Assembly (NCBI GenBank): GCA_014529385.2
Contig: CM043963.1
Location: forward strand, 74,837,912 to 74,901,911
Direction: 5' to 3'
DNA from: Adiantum capillus-veneris
Taxonomy: Eukaryota; Streptophyta; Polypodiopsida; Polypodiales; Pteridaceae
DNA length: 64,000 bases
The translations under genes were made by a program, and so were the position numbers. This document shows, piece after piece, positions 34,081 through 48,118 of this stretch. Numbering within the stretch: position 1 is the stretch's first letter; each line of letters opens with the position of its first letter. The notes below the pieces were generated by a model. That model was not told where the DNA came from. It worked only from the letters and a program-made list of their open reading frames with translations, and did no database searches.

Positions 34081-34180
34081 CACTCTTTTGCTTTCACTCA
34101 CACTCGCTCGCTTTCACTGTTACTCATTCGCTTTCACTCACACTCGCTCGCTTTCACTCTTACTCATTCGCTTTCACAAG
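34081..34180 (+). repeat. 40-bp tandem repeat
   Basis: The unit beginning CACTCGCTCGCTTTCACT is found at 34101 and 34141, with a partial copy at 34081. Each contains TTACTCATTCGCTTTCAC. Confidence 0.85.
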
Positions 34181-34396
34181 CTCAAGCTGCCCGGGTATAA
34201 GCGGGATCGAGAAGTTGAGGTGTTGTCGAGCAGGGTACTCAAGGGCATGCTAAGAACCGGGAAATGTTGTCGAGGTTTTTGGTGGGAGTGCACCTTTGCA
34301 CACAAAGTTTGTTTTAAGGCTCAAACTTTTTAAAAAATCGAATTGCTTTTTGTCGATTTCTGTCAATCTTTGGCGACCGTATGAGATCAGAGGGGG

Positions 34397-34400
<4 letters not shown>

Positions 34401-34436
<36 letters not shown>
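34401..34436 (+). repeat. (GT)n microsatellite
   Basis: About 18 TG units. Confidence 0.95.
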
Positions 34437-34437
<1 letters not shown>

Positions 34438-34900
34438 CAGTTTTAAATCTATATAAATATTCGCAAACAAACACTCACTGTTCACAGACTAACAATTCTA
34501 GAAAAGTACAGTGGCATTGCACAATAATTTATTTGCAGTTGAAAATAAATTTTGTACAAGGTAATGAAGATAACAAGATATAGTTCAAGAATCCATAAAC
34601 CCAAAGTCTGGGATAATTTGCGTCACACTAAGAGAACCTTCATTTGTTAAGAACTAGACATTTTAATCAAGGAAGGTAGCCCTCACCTGCACCCATAGCC
34701 ACAAGAAAACTATTTGTTAGCACGTGACTGTACGGAGGTGATGCAGGGCATCCCAGTTGTGATCCATGTCACCTTTAGAAAAACACATAGTTCTTAACTA
34801 GTATTTTGTTTATTTTGAAAAAACCATTCTTTGGCATTTTTGCCAATCTGATAAAGGAAAGTGAACACCCATAAAGCAACTATGTATCTATTTATTCCTC

Positions 34901-34903
<3 letters not shown>

Positions 34904-34959
<56 letters not shown>
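34904..34959 (+). repeat. (TA)n microsatellite
   Basis: About 28 TA units, uninterrupted. Confidence 0.97.
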
Positions 34960-34962
<3 letters not shown>

Positions 34963-35762
34963 TTTTTTAACATTCTTTGCCACACTTAAGTTTTTAGGTA
35001 AAAAGAAAAACTTCTTTTTTAATCTGATTGGAGAGAAATTCACTCAATATCGGTAGGCAAGGTTAATCTCAAGCCAAAACCCTGCTCAATTAAGGACAAC
35101 CTCATCCTTGTGGTTTGAAGTATATATATAAAAAAAACAATCTTTTTGAACAGATCCTACTTTAAGAACTCATTTTATAATCACCCTGAGATATCATCAA
35201 AAAAGATCATCGAAGATTTTACAAATTTATAAACCTGAGTATACTCCCCCTTTTTTAAAAAATAGGATTAATATATTTTTTTATATATAAAAACTTTGTT
35301 TCTCAAGATATAACAATGCTTATCATGTCATGTCTGTCATACTGTATCCCAAGCCAGATATAAACTGTTTTTTTTTTTTAAACATAAAGCCCTTATATGA
35401 GTCAGTCCTTTGATCAGACTCAGACCTGGTCCGACAAAGATACGACAAAAGATTAACCAGCAAAGATCAGTTTAAAGGGAATTATATGACTTTCCTTATA
35501 ATACTAAGGCCTTTAAAACCAACTTCTAGAAGCTTTTTTTTGTATATACTGCAAGATGCTAGGTAAGAGTCAGTTCATATATATTTTTGAGTGAAATTAG
35601 GAAGCCACCAAATGCAAACCAGCAAATTTTATAGAATAGCCGAGGTTCAAAACCAGCCAAGCCCTTCAGAACTCAATCACCATGTTAAAGTAATGGTAAG
35701 TCACCGAACACTATCATTAAACATTATAGTAAAAAAAACAAGTATCTTGGAACCAGCTTAAT

Positions 35763-35855
35763 CAATCCGGTATGTGTTGCCACACTTTAGCTCCATAGAC
35801 AATCCGGTAGGTGTTGCCACTCTTAATCCATACCGTCTGTGTTGCAACTCTAAGC
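35763..35855 (+). repeat. Short tandem repeat, three diverged units
   Basis: AATCCGGTATGTGTTGCCAC near 35764, AATCCGGTAGGTGTTGCCAC at 35801 and a diverged TACCGTCTGTGTTGCAAC near 35831. Periods are about 37 and 29 bp. Confidence 0.7.
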
Positions 35856-36767
35856 ATTATAACGAATAAGAGAAAGAGCAACATAACAGAAGCTAGTACT
35901 AAGTAAAACTAGCTTTTAGCCGATTCGGTGAGATAAGCATCAGCTCTAAAAAACAAATTCGATCTTACAAGTAGGAGATGTAATATGGTAAACAAGGTTA
36001 AGTCAATTTGCAAAACCAAAAATTTACTCCTACACGTGGTTATGAGATAATACATACTACCAACCAAATATCAGAAGGCAGGACACCTTTTCCAAAACTA
36101 GTATTAAGTGCCCTCAAAAAAATCTACAGCTGATCTAATAGAAAAGGTACCAGAACTAGAGAGTATATCATACAAGGGACTGTCATCTTACACAAAGGAC
36201 CTCAGTAAAGTAGTGTTACCATAAACCAAATTATAAGATCATTACAGCTTATTTTTTTGTGAATTTCTGGTTTTTTCTTTTATCAGAGTTCATTACATCT
36301 ATTGAGCAGTTTTTTAACCGAATCATAACATCATCACCCCAATATACAATTCCTTTCTTATAAGTACCATACAGTACTCTTTCCTCAGTAGCAAAACTCC
36401 CTCATACCTGGTAGTTTCCCTATTTTTTTAAACACACACACACTTTTCCTCAGAAAACCAGTTTTACAGCACTTTATACGACAACCAGACATACTACTAC
36501 CATCATTCAAAAAAATCCAGGCAGTTCTTAGTTTAACTGAGCCATTCACTCAGTTTCCAGAACCAGGTTATAACTCTTTTCTTTTTTTTTTAACGAAAAC
36601 AACCATCATTAGTCACAGAGGTATCCAAATTCCAAACTGTCACAGAGCAGACATGTACTCCCACTCAAATTACTCCCATAATCCTGTACGTACAGTCTCT
36701 GGAACAATTTTCCATTATACCTAAACCAATATTACTGGTTTTTTTAGAGCCTTTCAAATCTTTTTTT

Positions 36768-37030
36768 CAGCAAAGCTTCAAAATAACACTTGTCAGCCTC
36801 TAGAGTAAGAGATATTATATGTTTGACCTGTAGATTAGGAGACACAGACCAGTCTTACATTTCCTCTTACACCTTTTACACATGAAAGGTTTAGTAACCG
36901 GAAACAAATTACCTGGTTTATTATTAAAAAAAATTCCAAAAACCGGTCTCAGCAAAGCTACACAGTAATTTATAGAGATTCTATAAAGCAAGACAAAAAT
37001 TTTGTTTAACCTGTAGATTTGGAGACGACG
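36768..37030 (+). repeat. Diverged direct repeat, about 180-bp period
   Basis: CAGCAAAGCTTCAAAATAA near 36769 and CAGCAAAGCTACACAGTAA near 36949 begin two units. They end with CCTGTAGATTAGGAGAC near 36827 and CCTGTAGATTTGGAGAC near 37009. Confidence 0.6.
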
Positions 37031-37874
37031 AAGCGTCCACAGTCTCCTTCCCATTCTTTTTTCGGCATGATTGAGCACACCGTAGAAAATATCTACTAAC
37101 CCACACAATATAGAATGCACACAAGTGAATACAGCACGATGCCAAGTGAGTAAGGGTACTCACATTTTAAAGGGGCATTTATACTTTGCTGAAGCAAATC
37201 GGGAGCAGATCCACCTCTGACTCGGACCAGCTACTACAACGTTAGACGACACCCATACGGGCCAGATACTCAGGGATTATCCCAGCTGAAGATCCGGTCA
37301 GACCATGATTAACTCACCCCAGCATTTGCTACTACACTCACCTGCCACCTCAACCCTAGCGCAGACAAAAGCGTGTTGCAGGCAGCCCGACACAGCAGAG
37401 AAGTAATTAAATAATACGCTACTGAGTGTATGTATAGGGAGAGAGAGAGAGATGTTATTTACCTTAAAGCAAGGTCAAGTCAAAAAATATCTAGTCTCAT
37501 AATGTATACCAACTAGAAAAACAAATGCCATCGATAACTGGTTTGAATCAACTATCGAGCTTTTTGAACCTGGCTCAGGTTTATCCCACACATCCCATTA
37601 CAAAATCAACTAACCCTTATACTTGGCTTAAGTCATGCACCCATCAACAGGGGTACAGTATACCAGCAAGGATCTTAACCATGTACGATTCACTGCATAA
37701 CAACAACACTTTTTTGTGATTAATTATTACTTCCAATTCCGACTCAAAGTCAAAATGTGAGTCTATAAAATCCAGAAGACACTAATATATAAACCAATCC
37801 AAGGTAACAATAGGGAGTAACTGTACTCAAGTAATATACATATCCTTATATTTGCTCCTCAGGTGTGTTAAAAA

Positions 37875-38390
37875 ATGGCCTACAATCAAGAACTGGTTTT
37901 TTCCATAGCAAAAGCACACCTTTATCAATCAGGTGACTCTACACGGAGAGCTACATTACTCCGTTATGAACTATATTTATTCCCGCAATTAGGAACCTCT
38001 GTTTCCCAGACTAAATGGTGGTCATACCAAAATCGAGTGACTCGTGTAACCCTTTGGGGTCGAGAGCATTTTAGGAACAATATCAGATTGGCGATGGTTA
38101 CAGAGGCTTTGGGCCTAGGGCCACAGTATTATTACATAGAACATTCAATGAAGCCAGGTTTTTCAGAGCGGTTATACCTACTAGCCCAATTCCTTCTATC
38201 TCAAAAGATCTATTTGTATCGTAGTTATGGTCATCAATTAAGAGGGTATTTTAATTGTACTCCACGCACCCGGGAGTATGGGTTAGTCTTGGCGACTCGT
38301 ATCTTGCCTTTAGCAGAGCGTCCAAACACCTGCTTTTACTGCGATAGCTGTTTGTGTGATCACGTAATGGGCGGTTTAATAGAGATGTAG
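37875..38390 (+). CDS. Orphan 171-residue protein, unrecognised
   Basis: An ATG at 37875 opens 171 codons with a varied, protein-like composition and no low-complexity runs, unlike nearby frames. I do not recognise the family. Visible features are an aromatic, basic middle (TKWWSYQNRVTRVTLWGRE), a hydrophobic stretch (ERLYLLAQFLLSQKIYLY) too polar to be a sure membrane segment, and a C-terminal Cys cluster CFYCDSCLCDH that could bind metal. No signal peptide is evident. The ATG follows a splice-acceptor-like TTTGCTCCTCAG at about 37852-37863, so the coding sequence may sit in one exon after an upstream intron. The upstream region is AT-rich and of unknown origin. It may be a host gene, a transposon accessory gene or a viral remnant; I cannot choose between them. 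Confidence 0.5.
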   Translation: MAYNQELVFSIAKAHLYQSGDSTRRATLLRYELYLFPQLGTSVSQTKWWSYQNRVTRVTLWGREHFRNNIRLAMVTEALGLGPQYYYIEHSMKPGFSERLYLLAQFLLSQKIYLYRSYGHQLRGYFNCTPRTREYGLVLATRILPLAERPNTCFYCDSCLCDHVMGGLIEM

Positions 38391-38985
38391 ATGAGGTGCT
38401 CTCAAAATACTTATCGGTCCTGCTTCTTTTTGTCCCTTGTAATAGAAGAGTGAGAAGAAAGACCTCATGCTATTTTGTGTGTGTGTGTGTGTGTGTGTGT
38501 GGACGCCTTGCTCAACTTCGCTTTGCTCGACTCACAGATGTTCCCATTGCAAAGCTAGGCTCATCCTGTTGCACCTTGTTGGTGCCGATTCTCTCTCCTC
38601 AGAGGTTCCGACTGCCTGCCATTGCAAGGCTTTGCAAGATTCTTCACTAGCTATTGCACCCGGTCTTGCTTTTCCTTCTCCTGCCCAGTGTTGTTCTGTC
38701 GCCCACTGTCGGCTGCTTGCTCACAGCCTTACTGCCCAGTACAAGCTGCCCCCCGGCTTCTAAATTCAATGCTATATGCCTTGATTCCTTCTTCTTTGCT
38801 ACCTGAGTTCTCCCAAGCCTTCAAACCTTTGCTTATAAGCCTGATCACAACAGCTCCTCGTGCTTGTTGACTCAAACTCAAGTAACTCAAGCAAACCCTG
38901 TTTGTTCTGCTGCAGATGCCCTCAAGATTTCAGTTAAGGGGAGCTGCACACGGGGTAGGAGAGGGGAGATGTTGGGGCTCAGGTT
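38391..38985. other. Stretch with no recognisable gene; probable leader of a minus-strand element
   Basis: No domain-bearing frame. It contains a GT run at 38476-38501. Because a primer site on the minus strand lies at 38989-39000, this would be the leader of that element. Confidence 0.4.
38476..38501 (+). repeat. (GT)n microsatellite
   Basis: About 13 GT units. Confidence 0.95.
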
Positions 38986-38988
38986 CAA

Positions 38989-39196
38989 GCTCTGATACCA
39001 ATTGATGTGCCTAGATGGTGAGTGTGCAAGAGAGGGAATGGAGAAGGGGGACGGGGATGCAGAGAACAGACCCTTTGGTGGAACTTGTGAGAGAATAGCT
39101 CTCACACTCCTTATTATCTTTATGAACCAAATAATAAGTGTGTGGTCTCCTGCCCGGCCATAACCGACCACGGGCCTGAAAAACAAGTGTGTGTCA
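38989..39196 (-). repeat. Minus-strand LTR with Met-type primer site
   Basis: Reading the minus strand, a block from TGACACACACTTG (39196) to GGCACATCA (39003) is followed after two bases by TGGTATCAGAGC at 39000-38989, the initiator-Met primer site. This is the arrangement of a 5' LTR of about 194 bp. The partner LTR and coding region are not visible. Confidence 0.6.
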
Positions 39197-39249
39197 ATGT
39201 TGAGAGTTCTTGTAGCACCGGGAAAATAGAAAAGGTAGGCCTTTGATAG

Positions 39250-40040
39250 TTTAACTCATTGAAGCAGCATGGGATTCATGTATGATGTGGGAGCATCAAT
39301 CATCGAAACAATACATTTCTCATTATCAAGATGCTATGTTAAAACTGGAAGGGCTCAATGATTTCTAGGAAGTTCATAATTTTATTAAAGGTCTTGATTC
39401 AAAGCTTAAGAAGTAGGTCAAGGAACAAGATCCCAAGGCTCTAAAAGATGCAATAATTAACAATGATAAGCCATTTGTTACACCATTGCATGAAGCACAA
39501 TGCATCAAGCATACTAATGGTGATAGTATAACACATGCATCACCTAATGCTAGTATCAAGAGAGATTCTCAACCTTTGGCTACTAAGTGAATAGTCTAAG
39601 AGATTCAAGGGACCTCATGGACCACTCTCTCAACAAGACTTTGAGAGAGCCAAGAAATAAAACCTATGTTTCAACTTTTTATTAGGTAGTTTGGAGAAAA
39701 AGGATTGTCCCATGGGGACAACACAAGGTGCATGAAAGGAGAAAGTAGTGCACATGATGTAGCTACTTTATATGGACTATTCCTCTAAGTATGCCAATGT
39801 GGAAGTCTCACATGCTGAAGAGGTTCATGATTGTTGTTTGACCACATGAACTTGAGAGTGCACAACACTATCAAGGGGCACAATGTGCATATCTTGGTAG
39901 ATGATGGTGCCTCTTACAAATTCCTTAACTTTTAGCTAGTTATAAAGTTACAAACTGCCAAGAGACTCCCGATTCACATCACTTTAAGGTAGCATTAATG
40001 AATGGGAAAGACACAAACATGTGGGACATCCAAGTCAAAA
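39250..40040 (+). pseudogene. Decayed Ty3/gypsy gag and protease fragment
   Basis: Near 39375-39455 a frame reads FIKGLDSKLKK and EQDPKALKDAI, matching the end of the Gag fold in plant gypsy elements. Near 39880-39950 another reads HNVHILVDDGASYKFLNF, matching the retropepsin active-site block, with Asp in place of Ser/Thr. Stops occur throughout. The fragment stops just before an LTR-like start at 40054. Confidence 0.55.
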
Positions 40041-40053
40041 ATATCCCCCTTGA

Positions 40054-40218
40054 TGTCATGCCAAGGGTAGGACTATAGGAGGGCACGGTCCTGGCCAAGG
40101 GCCGATGGATACACATGCGGTACAGGGGCTATATATAGCTAAGATCCAGAGGGCCAAGGGCCTATATATAGGTATGGTTGGGTGGTTATTGGCATGTCTA
40201 TCTCCCTATGCTCTTTCA
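40054..40218 (+). repeat. LTR-like block, TGTCATGCC start
   Basis: It starts TGTCATGCCAAGGGTA, like the block at 1969, ends CTTTCA and is followed by a primer binding site at 40220. It could be a 5' LTR of about 165 bp. A GCTATATATAGC sequence at about 40128-40139 is a TATA candidate. Confidence 0.5.
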
Positions 40219-40219
40219 T

Positions 40220-40231
40220 TGGTATCAGAGC
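40220..40231 (+). promoter_or_regulatory. Primer binding site, initiator-Met type
   Basis: TGGTATCAGAGC lies one base after the end of the LTR-like block. No coding domain of the element was found downstream. Confidence 0.8.
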
Positions 40232-40293
40232 AAGGTGGGAGGAGGAAGAAGGGAGCTATGGAAGAGGGGAGATGGAGGTCTCGCATGGAGTTT

Positions 40294-43256
<2,963 letters not shown>

Positions 43257-43877
43257 TGTTAACCCTCACGGCTCACGGACACCCTATTACCTACGACGGA
43301 TGTTGTAACCTACGGCGGACATTGTATTATTTATTTGGTAGAGTCAAGTACCGGGCTTTTCGGTCCAATAGGAAAAGGGTAAGAGTGATCACCGATGAGA
43401 GGCGCACTCTAACTGGAACATTCAAGGGATTAGTTGGCTAAGCATGGGCGCCCAAGTGTGAATGGGGCGAGCTCATATAAAAGTCAACTAAACCTAAAAT
43501 TCACTCATTCTCTCATTTGTGCAATAGAAGAGTGCTCTTGCTCCATCTCCATCTCCATCTCCATCTTCTTCTTCTTCACCTCCTTTTGTGTGTGTGTGTG
43601 TGTGTGTGTGTATCTGAGAGAGAGAGTGTGTGTGTGGGCGATCGAGCATTGCGACGACGACACGGCGGCGGCGAAGCGGTTGAGCACGGCGAAGCCGCGG
43701 CTCCTTCTTCTTCGCGGCGAGGAATCCTCCACGAAGCAAGCGTAGAGCGGTGAGTGACACACCAGCGCCTTCTTTGAGCTTACTAGTTTAGGCTTGTTGT
43801 GTTCTTGGAGCCATTCGTGGCTCACACACGGTGTATCGGCAAGTTCCTTGCATTGACACGTGCGACATACGCCCACA
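43257..43877 (+). repeat. 5' LTR of gypsy B1 (621 bp)
   Basis: Starts TGTTAACCCTCACGG and ends CGCCCACA, directly before the primer site. It is homologous to the B2 LTRs at 50448-51009 and 59234-59812. It includes TATAAAAG at 43476-43483 as a promoter candidate and a GT run at 43586-43611. Confidence 0.92.
43476..43483 (+). promoter_or_regulatory. TATA box of the gypsy B1 LTR
   Basis: TATAAAAG, conserved at the same LTR position in both B2 LTRs (minus strand, 50812-50805 and 59615-59608). Transcription would start about 30 bp downstream. Confidence 0.7.
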
Positions 43878-43899
43878 TTTTTGGCGCCGTTGCCGGGGA
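43878..43899 (+). promoter_or_regulatory. Primer binding site of gypsy B1 (Asp-tRNA type)
   Basis: TTGGCGCCGTTGCCGGGG follows the LTR end after three T bases. The same site is present in B2 at 59231-59213 on the minus strand, with one change. Confidence 0.85.
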
Positions 43900-44735
43900 A
43901 TGTTGTGCATTAAGCTCGAGTAGCACTCTGTGCTTCTCCGTGGTGCAATTTCAATTATAGAAAAGGTAGGGAAGGAGTGTGTGTGTGTGTGTGTGTGTGT
44001 GTTGAGAAGAGGGATTTGGTGTTATACTGTGTGTGTTTTTTTTGTTAATGGAGTTTTCAAAGGTACTATGTTTATTCTCTGTGTATTAAGGTTGTTAGTT
44101 TTCTTTGTTAATGGAGATTTCAAAGGTACTATGTTTATTCTCTATGTATTAAGGTAGTTAGTTTTCTGTGTATAGTAAGTAGGAAGTAGATTAGTGAGAG
44201 TTAATAGAGTGAGTTAATAGAGTGTGTTAGTGTGTAAGAGCAGGTGTATTAGCTAGAAGTAGGTAGATAGAGTGTGTGTGTGCTCTCGCGCAAGCCATGG
44301 CGACCTTATCCTTCTTCTTCTTTTTTAAATAAAAAATTTTTAAAAAAATAAACATAAATAAAAAAATTTTAAGGTAGGACCGGGATAGGGAATATCTCTC
44401 AGATCCAAGCCCAAGCTCACGCTCAGGCCTAGGTCTCAGTCGCCTTTTTTTTAAATGAATTTTAGCTTCACACGTAGCTAAAAATCGATTTTTTGAGGAC
44501 CAACGGAACGTCAGATGCTCGAAAATTGTGATGTAAAGCACACAACGACCCTCTAAGTGATACGCTCATTTCGAGCTATCACACACTTTAATCAAAAAAA
44601 TCAAACATTAAAAAGCATTCAAAAAACATCAAAAACAAGAAAAAATCAAGTAGAAAACGGGGTGCAAAACGCCCACAAAACAAAGCAAGTAACCTTTGAG
44701 GGTACTTGCCAACACTTGTAGGGCACCCAAATCAC
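43900..44735 (+). other. Untranslated leader of gypsy B1
   Basis: Carries a GT run at 43977-44002, a 63-bp tandem repeat and a stretch near 44555-44585 (GATACGCTCATTTCGAGCTA) that is also found in the B2 leader near 58360-58395 in reverse complement. That conserved block is a candidate packaging or structural signal. Confidence 0.6.
44036..44161 (+). repeat. 63-bp tandem repeat in the B1 leader
   Basis: TTTGTTAATGGAG at 44041 recurs at 44104, with the units sharing TTTCAAAGGTACTATG and TATTAAGG. A handful of differences separate them. Confidence 0.9.
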
Positions 44736-46691
44736 ATGTATCTACACTGTGGTCGTGTGCTAGAGTCCGAACAACTAGCTAGTGCTTCTATTTACGGGGG
44801 TACTCACTATCCTTCCACGCTAGGGTCTACACCCTCGGCGGGGACCCAAGGTAGTGCAACCCAAGACCCAAATATAGCGGGTAGTGACTCTTCCTCTGAC
44901 TACGATATTATGGAAGAGCATCTTACACAAAGCCCCAGGGGAACAAATGAAACCGTACCTAGCTGGGGCCAACAACCTGGAACTAGTGTTTTTAGCCGTT
45001 TGATGGAAAATTTTAGTAGAGCTACGCGCTCTGAACCTACGGCTAGTGAAGTAAACAAAGGGGGTGGGGAAGTAGAATCACCATTCACATCTCCTGTAGA
45101 CCCCATACTCTCTCAGAGTGTCCACGTGGACATTCTACCTACCTCATTTAATGAGGGCCCTACCGAGCTACCACCTTCCAAAGTCGCCTCTAAGGTAGCG
45201 GTGACTAAAAGTCAAAACACGGGAAGCAACATTGCATCCACCTCACGGCAACCCTCTAGTACACCAAGTTTGGACGGGGTATTTCTCAATGAAAATTGGG
45301 AATATGACCTACACACGGAGACTTTGACCGACCTATACATGGGCTACACATACCATGTGGGTTGGTTAGAAGTTGTGCAATCCACATCTAGTGCCACTAG
45401 TCCAGAGGAACAACAACACATGATCTGCAATGTCATCCATAGGATTATCCAGTCTGAGAGGCAAAATCGAGGAATAAACATACCTTCGACGGGTCCTATG
45501 CGATTTTTAGACATGGGCAAAGGGAAACAACCCACTCTATCACAAATGGAGACTCCCCCAGTGAGTCCCATCAATCCCCCATATGTTGTTTCGCCAAGGG
45601 TCTCAATGCAATCTAAGCCCACAAGTGATAGCTTTACTTTCCCAAGTCTAGCTCATCTTTCCCTGGATGACACCACGGATACCATGCCTACCCCAATGAT
45701 GGGCATGCCAAGAAACACACCATGGACCTCGTTTGTTAGTAAAGCACCGCTACATGGTAGCTCAATGCCTGCAATAGTACCTACAAGTGTGTACCAATCG
45801 TATGCACCTATGGGTCCACGTACTCATGTAGTCCCTACCCCTCCCATTGTTTCAACTACCTATTCTCCACAACCACAACACCCAAGTTCTTATTTCCATG
45901 GGACTATACCGGCTAGCATTAGCATGTCACATCCGGCGTCTGTTATGCCTAGGGCCACCCATATGAACTATGGACCACCACATGGCACAACATCATACCC
46001 AACGTGGAACCCAAGGGCTTCCTATGCGCCAAGCCCAATGCCAATACCTACTCCACATGTAGTCTCTGGAGCACCTTCACCCACAGTACCTGCTCACTTA
46101 GGTGACTTGGCAACATTTGCTCAAGCTATTGGTCAATCTATTGCTGAGAATATGCATTACGCACCTGATAGAGAGCCTAGAAGTAAGGCAGTACAAATAG
46201 CCAAGCTCACACAAAAATTTAGTGGAGACGGGGATGTGAGAAAGCATATCGAAGTGTTTGAACAAATATGCGATTCTCTAGGAGAACACAATGACCTACA
46301 TAAGAGCAATGCTTTAAGCCTAACCTTAAGTGGAAAGGCTGGGGATTGGTATAGAACCCTAAGGGTGGAAGAAAAAACGATTTACCCTACTCTTAGGAGA
46401 CTGTTCTTAAAAGAATACATACGAGAGGGAGTGCTTTGGGGTGTAGCCTCTCAACTCCAGAAAGCCCAACGAGAGGAAGGAGAGTCGGTGAGAGACTTTA
46501 TAAGTCGCTTGAAGCATTTGAATTCTCGTTGTAATCCAAATGAGCGCTTCAACAATAACCAATTGCTTGATAGATTCATCAAGGGATTACGGCATGAGGA
46601 TATCTACAATGGCCTAGTCATTAGAGGTATCACCACTTGGGAAGCAGTCACCACCAATGCGATCCAATTGGAGGATAATTTAATGATTTAA
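44736..46691 (+). pseudogene. Gypsy B1 Gag (N-terminal region and capsid)
   Basis: The first ATG of the frame is 44736 (MYLHCGRVLE), which aligns with the B2 start MHLRSGRVLE. A 440-residue Ser/Thr/Pro-rich N-terminal region follows, including the conserved LHTETLTDLYMGYTYHVGW block. It leads to the Gag fold at about 46170-46680, with FSGDGDVRKHIEVFEQI, LTLSGKAGDWYRTLRV, FLKEYIREGVLWG and NNQLLDRFIKGLRHE. This forms the particle shell. The frame is open for 651 codons. The stop at 46689-46691 is a mutation, since the B2 frame reads through at that point into the zinc knuckles. Confidence 0.9.
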
Positions 46692-48115
46692 GGAGAAAGA
46701 ATGTCTGTTGAGCCTAAATCTATTAGCTCGCAAGCATCAGGGCATCAGCCAATGACCCTAAATCCTATTGCTAAGGAGCCAAAGATATCTGAGATGACTT
46801 TAGTAGATCTCACCAAGGCTATTCAAGAGAGTCGTAGAGAGAATCGTGCTCCGCAAAACAAGCATATGTATCCAAGAAGGGAGCAGCAATGGTGCTCAGT
46901 ATGCTATGGACCGCATAGTACCAGTGAATGCCCTACTTTTAGAGTAAAATTCAATGGGAACTGCAATGCATGTGGAAGGTATGGTCATCAAGCTAAGGAT
47001 TGCATAGTATTTAAGCGCGCGATGGCCAATAGACCAACCTTAGCATGGACAAACACACCTCGAGTGCCTGCATTGATGCCGGGCCCACCTCTTGAACAAA
47101 CAGCACAACACATGGTCCCTAGGGCCCAAAATGTTGTTCAAACAACACCCTTACCACCTCCAGTGCTAGGATCACAACCACCACATCCGAGAATCACTTC
47201 TGTGAATCAAGTGGGTTGTGAGTCATCTATTGCTTGTTTGGAAGGCTATGAGGAAGATATAGATCCTAATATCGCCTATGGGATGGATGTGCTTGAAGAA
47301 AGTCCACAATACTACATGGAGGACTATTGGGGACAAGTCAAACCTATATATCAAGTAGCTGCTCTTGCGGCAAGAGGCCAAAATATCAACTACACGGCTA
47401 AGAGACCACCTCTTCAATGCTATGAGTGTGGAGGTCCACATCGTATAGCCGAGTGTCCTATTAGGCTACAAAAGAACACCACACTTATGTGAACCAATCA
47501 AGCGAGCACGTCTACAATGCCGATACTCATGTGTAATCGATGTGGCATAGATCATTTGATTGCCCAATGTCCAAATAATCCAAATGCACTGAAGATCACG
47601 CCATTAAACTTGATTGAAGTTACCGAGGAGCCATCACCAAGTACACGCGTGGTACCAGTAAATGTACTCACACGATCGATGCTCCAAAAACAAAATTATA
47701 TTCTTGAGGAAAGAGACACGGCATCAATTGCCCAATCTCAAAAAAAGAAGAAAACACGAAGAAAGAGATCGCAAAAAGCAGCAAAGTCAGACCACAGTTC
47801 AAAGACCAACATAGGGACTGGTGATGACCCCATATATATGAACGACACTGAAGAAGATTCTGATTCAGGTGAAACCATGGAGACCAAAACGACCACTAAC
47901 ATAGAAACCAACAAGGAAGATCTTCATGAGCCACAATGGCCAGGATCCAAAAAGAAGATAGGAACTTACCCAAACCCTACAGAGGAGATTGAGCGAGTCA
48001 AGCAATTAAGGAGTTTGGTAGAAGATACCCAAAGGGATCTAGAACCAGCACCTAGGAAGATCCAGATTACAAACACCGTGTTCCCTACGCAACAACAACC
48101 CACCAAGTCCATAGA
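46692..48115 (+). pseudogene. Gypsy B1 nucleocapsid with several zinc knuckles
   Basis: The same frame continues past the stop at 46691 with four Cys/His clusters: CSVCYGPHSTSEC, CNACGRYGHQAKDC, CYECGGPHRIAEC and CNRCGIDHLIAQC. Only the second has canonical CCHC spacing; the others are CX2CX3HX4C variants. A Lys/Arg-rich stretch near 47740-47780 and an acidic stretch near 47840-47880 follow. Such clusters bind the element RNA. A stop at 47490-47492 is not shared with B2. A frameshift near 48115 moves the coding to the next frame. Confidence 0.85.
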
Positions 48116-48118
48116 CCC

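Larger units (their letters stand above)
33361..34600. other. Repeat-rich stretch without a recognisable gene
   Basis: GC-richer sequence with CG-containing repeats of GTGTCGATGTCG type near 33510-33840, then a long CT run, a 40-bp tandem repeat and a GT run. Frames crossing it are low-complexity artefacts. Confidence 0.55.
34600..37870. other. AT-rich region with homopolymer tracts, no recognisable gene
   Basis: A 3.3-kb block rich in poly-T and poly-A tracts whose composition differs from the neighbouring retroelements. Short direct repeats are present and are listed separately. No transposon domain, primer site or LTR pair was seen. It leads into the ORF at 37875, and a pyrimidine-rich TTTGCTCCTCAG lies just before that ATG, so some of it could be upstream intron or 5' UTR of that gene. 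Confidence 0.45.

Noticed and set aside
33707-34333. ORFs across CT and CACTCGCTCG repeats
   Set aside because: Low-complexity artefacts with no motif outside the repeats.
38396-38870. Overlapping plus-strand ORFs of 80-98 codons after the orphan gene
   Set aside because: Two of the frames cross a GT run, all three overlap one another, none has a motif, and the region is better explained as leader of a minus-strand LTR element.
10488-40231. tRNA genes suggested by tRNA-like sequences
   Set aside because: The matches are 12-19 bases and each sits at an LTR end, so they are primer binding sites. No cloverleaf was seen.
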